Source: an uncultured Acidimicrobiales bacterium
GTDB lineage: Bacteria > Actinomycetota > Acidimicrobiia > Acidimicrobiales > SZUA-35
NCBI GenBank assembly: GCA_938008925.1
Contig: CALLIQ010000485.1
Location: 1-6,530 of the forward strand
Reading direction: 5' to 3'
DNA: 6,530 nucleotides
Shown: positions 1 through 4,169 of the stretch, piece by piece
Layout of the letters: each line of letters begins with the position of its first letter
Position numbering within the stretch: the first letter of the stretch is position 1
Notes under the pieces: model-generated
What the model saw: only the letters and a program-made list of their open reading frames with translations
Databases searched by the model: none
What the model was told of the DNA's origin: nothing
Translations under genes and position numbers: made by a program

Positions 1-79
1 GTGGGGCCAAACCGTTGCCTACGTGCTCGCCCCGAGCAACGTCCTGATCGAGCTCGCAACGCCCGTGAGCGAGGTCTGA
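1..79 (+). CDS. C-terminal fragment of a probable VOC/glyoxalase-family protein (5' cut by window edge)
   Basis: Reading from base 2, 25 sense codons end at a TGA at 77-79. The peptide includes TVAYVLAP followed by SNVLIELATPV. This matches the closing strand of vicinal-oxygen-chelate (glyoxalase/bleomycin-resistance/dioxygenase) domains, which often end in a pattern like 'xVAYxxDPxGxxIELxTP'; the Glu of IEL is normally a metal ligand. Only one strand of the fold is visible, so substrate and exact subfamily cannot be given. The gene converges on the dehydratase, with only 10 bp between the two stop codons. The plus-strand frame starting at base 1 is longer but encodes a low-complexity Arg/Ser/Thr-rich peptide antisense to the dehydratase and is not taken as a gene. 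Confidence 0.55.
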   Translation, partial: WGQTVAYVLAPSNVLIELATPVSEV

Positions 80-89
80 GCCCAGCCCG

Positions 90-1061
90 TCAGGACAGCG
101 CCGTGTTCGCTCCGCACAGGAGGACGCCGACGGTGGCGTCAGCCGAAGCCGGTTGCCATGCTCCAGACCGAAGCACGGCGAGCGGCACGGCCGCCGATGG
201 CTCGACGACGATCCGGAATCGATCCCACAGGAAATCCTTGGCCTCGACGACGGCATCGTCGTCGACGAGGGCTGAGGCGACGTCGTTCGCTTGGAGGGCC
301 GCCCAGGGGACCGCGCCGATGCTGGTCGCCCCGAGGGCGTCAGCGGCGACACCCGAGACCTCGACCTTCGTGGGCTCTCCCGCCTCCAGAGCGGCCGCGT
401 ATGCGGTGGTCGTGTGCGTTTCGCATGCGACGACGTCGATGCGGTCGCCGAACCACGATGAGATGCCGGCGATCAACCCACCGCCACCGCAGGAGACGAG
501 CACGGCGTCGAGGTCGGGGGCTTGGGCGTCGAACTCGAGTCCCGTGGTGCCAGCGCCAGCCACGACGACCGGGTCGTCATAGGCATGAACGGACGATGCA
601 CCCGTCTCCGCCTCGAAGCGCTCCGCCTCGAGCAGCGACTCGGCGTAGACGGCGCCGACCTGGTGAACCGTCGCGCCGTAGCTCCGGAGACGATCGACCT
701 TGGTGGGGGAGGAGATCGTCGGCACGAAGATGTTGGCGTCATGACCAAACCGCCGCGCCGCCCATGCCACCGCAGCGCCGTGGTTGCCACCCGAAGCCGC
801 AACGACACCCGCGGCGGAGATCGAGCGGGTTGCGATCGCATGTGACGCGCCGCGCGCCTTGAACGAGCCCGACTGCTGGATCAGTTCGAGCTTGAAGACA
901 ACGGTGCCGACGGCGGGGACGCCGATGTCGGATCCGGCGATCGCAAACGTCGGCGTGGTGATGACGTGGGGGCCGATCACGGTCGCAGCAGCGCGAATGT
1001 CGGCTGGCGAGACGGGAGAGGAGGGCGTTGGGTCGGCGTCGGTCAGGGGATCGGTCGGCAC
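90..1061 (-). CDS. PLP-dependent threonine/serine dehydratase-like enzyme
   Basis: Fold-type II pyridoxal-phosphate enzyme of the threonine/serine ammonia-lyase family, which deaminates beta-hydroxy amino acids to 2-oxo acids. With the GTG start at 1061 it has 323 residues. Visible motifs are SGSFKARGA with the Schiff-base lysine near residue 68, the asparagine loop SGGNHG near 90-95, the glycine-rich phosphate-binding loop SCGGGGLIAG near 190-199, and a C-terminal LLCGAN near 315-319, where the family usually has CGGN or SGGN. The length fits a catalytic domain alone: there is no ACT regulatory domain, so isoleucine feedback as in biosynthetic IlvA is unlikely. A TTG at 1130 would add 23 residues (Arg/Ser-rich, then WYTPT) but would start at the first base of the divergent DUF952 gene. 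GTG-1061 is preferred, although no good Shine-Dalgarno precedes it. Serine racemase or hydroxyectoine-type dehydratase (EutB) remain possible. Confidence 0.85.
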   Translation of the reverse strand: MPTDPLTDADPTPSSPVSPADIRAAATVIGPHVITTPTFAIAGSDIGVPAVGTVVFKLELIQQSGSFKARGASHAIATRSISAAGVVAASGGNHGAAVAWAARRFGHDANIFVPTISSPTKVDRLRSYGATVHQVGAVYAESLLEAERFEAETGASSVHAYDDPVVVAGAGTTGLEFDAQAPDLDAVLVSCGGGGLIAGISSWFGDRIDVVACETHTTTAYAAALEAGEPTKVEVSGVAADALGATSIGAVPWAALQANDVASALVDDDAVVEAKDFLWDRFRIVVEPSAAVPLAVLRSGAWQPASADATVGVLLCGANTALS

Positions 1062-1073
1062 GGTTGGTGTGTA

Positions 1074-1098
1074 CCACCGCGCAAACGCACAGCGGTGG
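1074..1098. promoter_or_regulatory. Inverted repeat in the divergent promoter region (operator candidate)
   Basis: CCACCGC at 1074-1080 and GCGGTGG at 1092-1098 are perfect inverted copies separated by 11 bp. They lie inside the 68-bp gap between the divergent dehydratase and DUF952 starts. The centre-to-centre spacing of 18 bp would suit a dimeric regulator acting on both genes, or a hairpin in either 5' leader. Seven GC-rich base pairs can arise by chance in DNA of this composition, so confidence is low. Confidence 0.3.
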
Positions 1099-1129
1099 CT
1101 CTCACGACCACGCCCGCCAGACTTCGACA

Positions 1130-1507
1130 ATGGAGTCTCAGGAGACCGAGCCGGGTCAGCGCATCATCTTTCACATCTCGACGGCGGCCGAATGGGCGGT
1201 TGCGCTCGAAACGGGCGAACTGATCGAGCCGTCGCTCGAGAGCGAGGGCTTCATCCACTTCTCCTTCGCCGATCAGATCGCGGCCACCGCCGGACGGCAC
1301 TATCCCGGACGCACCGACCTCGTGTTGTTGCGAACCGACCCGACGAAGCTCGAGCAGCCGATCGTCATCGAGGATTCCTACAACTCCGGCCAGGCATACC
1401 CGCACCTCTACGGGCCGCTGCCCACCGCGGCGGTCACCGACGTGATCGAGTTCCCGCTCGGCGCCGATGGCACGTTCGAGACCCCCGCTGCAATCGTGGG
1501 CGAGTAG
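1130..1507 (+). CDS. DUF952 domain protein
   Basis: A 125-residue protein that is almost entirely one DUF952 domain (family Pfam PF06108). The hallmark blocks are present in order: IIFHIS at 12-17, SLESEGFIHFS at 35-45, a DLVLLRTD strand at 63-70, and AYPHLYGPL at 89-97. From memory, DUF952 has been placed in the ADP-ribosyltransferase-like fold clan, but no activity has been assigned here and I do not predict a substrate. The ATG at 1130 is preferred over an upstream start at 1028, because the extra 34 residues are low-complexity and antisense to the dehydratase. No strong ribosome binding site is visible. It is divergent from the dehydratase and convergent with the esterase, so it is probably a single-gene transcript. 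Confidence 0.85.
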   Translation: MESQETEPGQRIIFHISTAAEWAVALETGELIEPSLESEGFIHFSFADQIAATAGRHYPGRTDLVLLRTDPTKLEQPIVIEDSYNSGQAYPHLYGPLPTAAVTDVIEFPLGADGTFETPAAIVGE

Positions 1508-1591
1508 CCGGACTCACCGAAGAATTCCCAACCGAAGAAATCCGACGAGACGATTCACGATCTGCTTGTTGAAGCCGATACATTCATTACC

Positions 1592-1661
1592 AAGGGTGGC
1601 CTCAGGCACTCGGTCCGGGCTGGCGGCAACTAATCCGAATCGAAATCCAGAGGCCACCCTT
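1592..1661. repeat. 12-bp perfect inverted repeat bounding a 70-bp segment
   Basis: AAGGGTGGCCTC at 1592-1603 is the exact reverse complement of GAGGCCACCCTT at 1650-1661, enclosing 46 bp. It lies in the gap between the convergent DUF952 and esterase genes. As RNA it could form a long-stemmed, large-loop hairpin serving as a bidirectional terminator, although no clean T-run follows on either strand (TACCCTTTTC follows on plus). The trinucleotide ACC flanks both ends (1589-1591 and 1662-1664), so a small non-autonomous mobile remnant is an alternative reading. The surrounding gap from 1508 to 1660 is visibly richer in A than the neighbouring genes. Confidence 0.6.
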
Positions 1662-1676
1662 ACCCTTTTCTCGCCC

Positions 1677-1739
1677 CGGTTCTCGGCGGCCCCCGGTTCT
1701 CGGCGGCCCCCGGTTCTCAGCCGCCCTGGTTCTTAGCCA
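1677..1739. repeat. 17-bp tandem repeat array overlapping the esterase stop codon
   Basis: Two identical 17-bp units, CGGTTCTCGGCGGCCCC, lie at 1677-1693 and 1694-1710. They are followed by a diverged unit (CGGTTCTCAGCCGCCC, 1711-1726) and a partial unit (TGGTTCTTAGCC, 1727-1738). The partial unit contains the TAA stop of the minus-strand esterase (TTA at 1733-1735 on plus). Each full unit can fold into a small CCG...CGG hairpin. The array probably arose by slippage or duplication of the gene's 3' end. Confidence 0.75.
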
Positions 1740-2497
1740 CGCTGCGAATGAAGCCAGCGCAGGCCTCGGGAGACCGAGACCATCGCATTCGAGCTGTGTC
1801 CCTCGCCGAGCATCGTCTCGTAGGTGGCCGAGATGCCATCTCGCTGGTCGAGTTCGGACGCGAGCGCGCGGGCCCGATCGATCATGTCGAACGGAGCGAC
1901 GTTCTCTTCCTCACCAGCGGTGAGATACAGCCGCTGTGCGTGCGCCGTTGCGGCGAACTGCAACACCGATGCGTCATCCCACCAGATCGAGGGGCTCGCC
2001 AGTACCGCGGCGTCGAAGAGCGGTCGGTCGAAGATCGTCCGCAGGCCCCAGAGTGCGCTGAAGCTGTGGCCGATCAAGGTGCGACCCTCTGTCGTACGGA
2101 AGGATGCGTCGACCCAGGGGAAGACCTGGTGCTCGACGAAGTCAGCCAACTCGAGAGCCCGACCCGTCTCATCGGCGTCGACGCCGGACACGATGATCGG
2201 TGGCGGCACGAACGGGGTGGGGGAGAACCAGCGGGCCCGCAACCGCAAGTACTCCATCATGTCGGTCTCGGCGAAGGAGATCCCGACCACGATCGCGTCC
2301 TCGACGGTGCGCTCCATCGCCAAGAGTCGCACCAGATCGACCGTCGTCCCGAACAACCACCCACCGTCCATCGCCACGACGACCGGCCAGCGTCCGTCGG
2401 GCTTCGCGTCGTAGCGGGTCGGCGTGGCGACGGTGATGTGGTGCACGATGCCCGTCCGCTCGCACACCATCGTCTCACTCTGAATCGGCCACGTCAT
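1733..2497 (-). CDS. Alpha/beta-hydrolase fold putative esterase
   Basis: A 254-residue hydrolase of the putative esterase group (PF00756/COG2819 type, the wider family of siderophore esterases such as BesA/IroE and Fes). From the ATG at 2497 it shows a substrate-binding N-terminal strand region, VVVAMDGGWLFG near 39-50, the nucleophile elbow GHSFS with Ser near 145, LASPSIWWDD near 167-175, an acidic LTAGEEEN segment near 192-199 as likely source of the catalytic acid, and GEGHSS with the catalytic His near 234. No signal peptide is seen, so a cytoplasmic location is likely. The substrate cannot be read from the sequence and no siderophore genes are adjacent. A GTG at 2560 would add 21 residues but would overlap the divergent crotonase gene by 19 bp, so ATG-2497 is preferred. 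The stop codon lies inside a tandem repeat. Confidence 0.8.
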   Translation of the reverse strand: MTWPIQSETMVCERTGIVHHITVATPTRYDAKPDGRWPVVVAMDGGWLFGTTVDLVRLLAMERTVEDAIVVGISFAETDMMEYLRLRARWFSPTPFVPPPIIVSGVDADETGRALELADFVEHQVFPWVDASFRTTEGRTLIGHSFSALWGLRTIFDRPLFDAAVLASPSIWWDDASVLQFAATAHAQRLYLTAGEEENVAPFDMIDRARALASELDQRDGISATYETMLGEGHSSNAMVSVSRGLRWLHSQRG

Positions 2498-2506
2498 GGC
2501 CGACAG

Positions 2507-2536
2507 TTCACCCCAGGGGCTCGATCGTGTCAGATT
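2507..2536 (+). promoter_or_regulatory. Possible promoter for the crotonase gene, suggesting a leaderless transcript
   Basis: TTCACC at 2507-2512 and CAGATT at 2531-2536 resemble sigma-70-type -35 and -10 elements with 18-bp spacing. The -10-like element ends 5 bp before the ATG at 2542, so transcription would begin at or beside the start codon. This agrees with the absence of a Shine-Dalgarno sequence there, and leaderless genes are common in Actinobacteria. The match is only partial in both hexamers. Confidence 0.3.
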
Positions 2537-2541
2537 GAGAC

Positions 2542-3327
2542 ATGATCCACGCCACCACACAGGGCCCCATCACCGTGATCACCATCGACCGACCCGATGT
2601 CCGCAACGCGGTCGACGGTCCGACCGCAGCACTGCTCGACGACGCCGTGGCTGCCTTCGAGGCCGATGACACCCAGCACGTGGCCGTCTTGACCGGTGCG
2701 GACGGAACGTTCTGCGCCGGCGCCGACTTGAAGGCCATCAGCGACGATCGGGGCAATCGAGTCGAACTCCGCCCCGCTGAAGAGATCGTCGGCTCACACG
2801 GCCCGATGGGGCCGACGCGGCGCCTCACCACCAAGCCCGTGATCGCAGCAATCGAGGGCTACGCCGTGGCCGGCGGCTTGGAACTCGCGCTGTGGTGCGA
2901 TCTGCGGGTTGCGGCAACCGACGCCGTGTTCGGCGTGTTCTGCCGGCGTTGGGGAGTGCCGCTGATCGACGGCGGCACCGTACGCCTTCCCCGGCTCATC
3001 GGGCACAGCCACGCCATGGACCTCATCCTCACCGGGCGTGAGGTCACGGGCGAGGAAGCGCGCACGATGGGACTCGCCAATCGTCTGTGCGAGCCCGGGA
3101 CCGCCCTCGACACCGCCATCGAGCTGGCAAACCAACTCGCCGCGCTGCCGCAGCTGTGCATGCGAAGTGACCGCCGGTCGAGTCATCTCCAGTGGGACAG
3201 CGCGAGCTTCGGTGAAGCGTTGAGTTACGAGGCCGAGGTCGGTATGGCCACGATTCAGAGCGGCGAGACCCGCGAAGGCGCTGCCCGCTTCGCCGCAGGC
3301 GCCGGCCGCCACGGCGCCCCCGAGTAG
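2542..3327 (+). CDS. Enoyl-CoA hydratase/isomerase (crotonase) family protein
   Basis: A 261-residue crotonase-superfamily enzyme acting on an acyl-CoA thioester. The first oxyanion-hole/CoA segment is FCAGADLKAI near 57-66 and the second is GYAVAGGLELAL near 106-117. Glu114 in GGLELA occupies the position of rat mitochondrial hydratase Glu144. The position of rat Glu164, 20 residues on, is Cys134 in FGVFCRRWGVPLIDGGT, so the standard two-glutamate hydration apparatus is incomplete; Asp143 in PLIDGG is a nearby acidic residue. This FCRRxGVPLIDGGTVRLPRLIG-like pattern recurs in actinobacterial crotonase paralogues, so it looks like a subfamily trait rather than decay. A true 2-enoyl-CoA hydratase is therefore not certain; an isomerase, hydrolase or other crotonase reaction is possible. 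The gene stands alone, divergent from the esterase and convergent with the AIM24 gene. Confidence 0.85.
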   Translation: MIHATTQGPITVITIDRPDVRNAVDGPTAALLDDAVAAFEADDTQHVAVLTGADGTFCAGADLKAISDDRGNRVELRPAEEIVGSHGPMGPTRRLTTKPVIAAIEGYAVAGGLELALWCDLRVAATDAVFGVFCRRWGVPLIDGGTVRLPRLIGHSHAMDLILTGREVTGEEARTMGLANRLCEPGTALDTAIELANQLAALPQLCMRSDRRSSHLQWDSASFGEALSYEAEVGMATIQSGETREGAARFAAGAGRHGAPE

Positions 3328-3328
3328 G

Positions 3329-3345
3329 GCAACGCGAAGCGTTGC
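3329..3345. terminator. Short hairpin between convergent stop codons
   Basis: GCAACGC at 3329-3335 and GCGTTGC at 3339-3345 form a perfect 7-bp stem with a GAA loop. It fills almost the whole 20-bp gap between the convergent crotonase and AIM24 stops, where a bidirectional terminator is expected. No T-run follows on either strand, so it would be a U-tract-less type. Confidence 0.5.
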
Positions 3346-3347
3346 GG

Positions 3348-4034
3348 TCAGCCAGCGGTCACGATCTTGGGGCCTTCGGACGGCTGCACGAGGACGTGCC
3401 CCTGACCGCTGAAGGCGAGCTGGAACGTCTCACCGGAGCCGCCACGGGCGAGCGACTTCAAGCCACCGGTCGTGTCGGTCTTGACGTTCATCTGCACGCC
3501 GGACGTCCAGAGCACGACGGCCTGGGGATCGCCAAAGGTCGGTGCAGAAGCGACGTCGAGCATGACGGGGTCACCATCGGTGTGCACGGCCACGTAGCCG
3601 GTTCCCGTGAGCGTCATGTTGAACAGACCGCCGGCCAACATCGCGGCCGCGCCGCCGGAGATCCGCTGGATGTCCCACGAGATCGATGAGGAGAACGCGA
3701 GCACGTTCTTGCCGTTGATCGAGATCGTGTCGTTCTCGAGGTACATCACTTGCACCTGATGGGCCGACTCGGCGAGGAAGACCTCACCATCGCCGGAGAT
3801 GTGCATGAGCGATGCACCCTCGCCGGTCGCCACCTTCTTCATGAGCTTGCCGAGACCGCCCGATCCCTTGTTCTCGAAGGTGACGTTGCCTTGATAGGCG
3901 ACCATCGCCCCCGAAACGGCCTCGACGGGGCCGTACTGCAACGACACGCGAAGCATCTTGGAGTTCTGCAGGTCGAACTGCTGCTGGCCGGGTGCGACCT
4001 CGGCGTACTGGGTCAGATTTGAATGCAGTGGCAC
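3348..4034 (-). CDS. AIM24 family protein
   Basis: A 228-residue protein of the AIM24 family (older name DUF124/TIGR00266), named after a yeast mitochondrial inheritance protein. The bacterial function is unknown; family members are beta-rich and cytosolic or membrane-associated. Recognisable segments are GAMVAYQGNV at 42-51, a GGLGKLMKK stretch at 59-67, SGDGEVFLAE at 80-89, GLFNMTLTGTGYVAV at 136-150, and the C-terminal GGSGETFQLAFSGQGHVLVQ at 198-217. The GTG at 4034 is well supported as the start by a GAGGG ribosome binding site seven bases upstream. No signal peptide or membrane helix is seen apart from a short glycine/alanine-rich stretch near 127-136. It lies downstream of, and on the same strand as, the large repeat-protein gene, but a strong hairpin separates the two, so separate transcription is likely. 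Confidence 0.88.
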   Translation of the reverse strand: MPLHSNLTQYAEVAPGQQQFDLQNSKMLRVSLQYGPVEAVSGAMVAYQGNVTFENKGSGGLGKLMKKVATGEGASLMHISGDGEVFLAESAHQVQVMYLENDTISINGKNVLAFSSSISWDIQRISGGAAAMLAGGLFNMTLTGTGYVAVHTDGDPVMLDVASAPTFGDPQAVVLWTSGVQMNVKTDTTGGLKSLARGGSGETFQLAFSGQGHVLVQPSEGPKIVTAG

Positions 4035-4041
4035 GTTATTT

Positions 4042-4046
4042 CCCTC
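4042..4046 (-). promoter_or_regulatory. Ribosome binding site of the AIM24 gene
   Basis: Minus-strand GAGGG is followed by AAATAAC and then the GTG at 4034, a spacing of 7 bases. It is the clearest Shine-Dalgarno among the starts examined and fixes this non-ATG start. A TATAGA sequence at 4067-4072 (minus) could be the -10 element, but no convincing -35 is seen 16-18 bp upstream of it. Confidence 0.75.
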
Positions 4047-4075
4047 ATCGATTGGTGTCGTCTCTTTCTATACCA

Positions 4076-4117
4076 AGGGCCCGTGTCACCGTCGTCATCG
4101 ACGGCAACACGGGCCCT
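4076..4117 (-). terminator. Strong compound hairpin downstream of the large repeat-protein gene
   Basis: AGGGCCCGTGT at 4076-4086 pairs perfectly with ACACGGGCCCT at 4107-4117. After a symmetrical CA/CA internal loop, CCGTCG at 4089-4094 pairs with CGACGG at 4099-4104 around a TCAT loop. This gives 17 base pairs in a 42-base element. It begins 52 bases after the TGA of the large minus-strand gene, so its likely role is transcription termination before the AIM24 gene. The minus-strand bases that follow are TTGGTATAG, without a T-run, consistent with stem-only terminators reported in high-GC Actinobacteria. An RNA-stabilising or processing role is also possible. Confidence 0.7.
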
Positions 4118-4169
4118 GCTTCACGAGATCAGCGCATGATCAAGGAAAGCGTCTCAGCATTGCTGCTGA

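Noticed and set aside
1..582. 193-residue open frame on the plus strand from base 1
   Set aside because: It is Ala/Ser/Thr/Arg-rich with no motif and lies antisense to the dehydratase, whose catalytic motifs are intact.
1592..1661. Possible tRNA-like gene, because the segment is about 70 bases with paired ends
   Set aside because: The end stem is 12 continuous base pairs and I could not place D, anticodon and T arms.
1748..2545. 265-residue open frame on the plus strand opposite the esterase
   Set aside because: It is rich in Arg, His and Asp without domain features. The minus strand carries the esterase with GHSFS and the catalytic His context.
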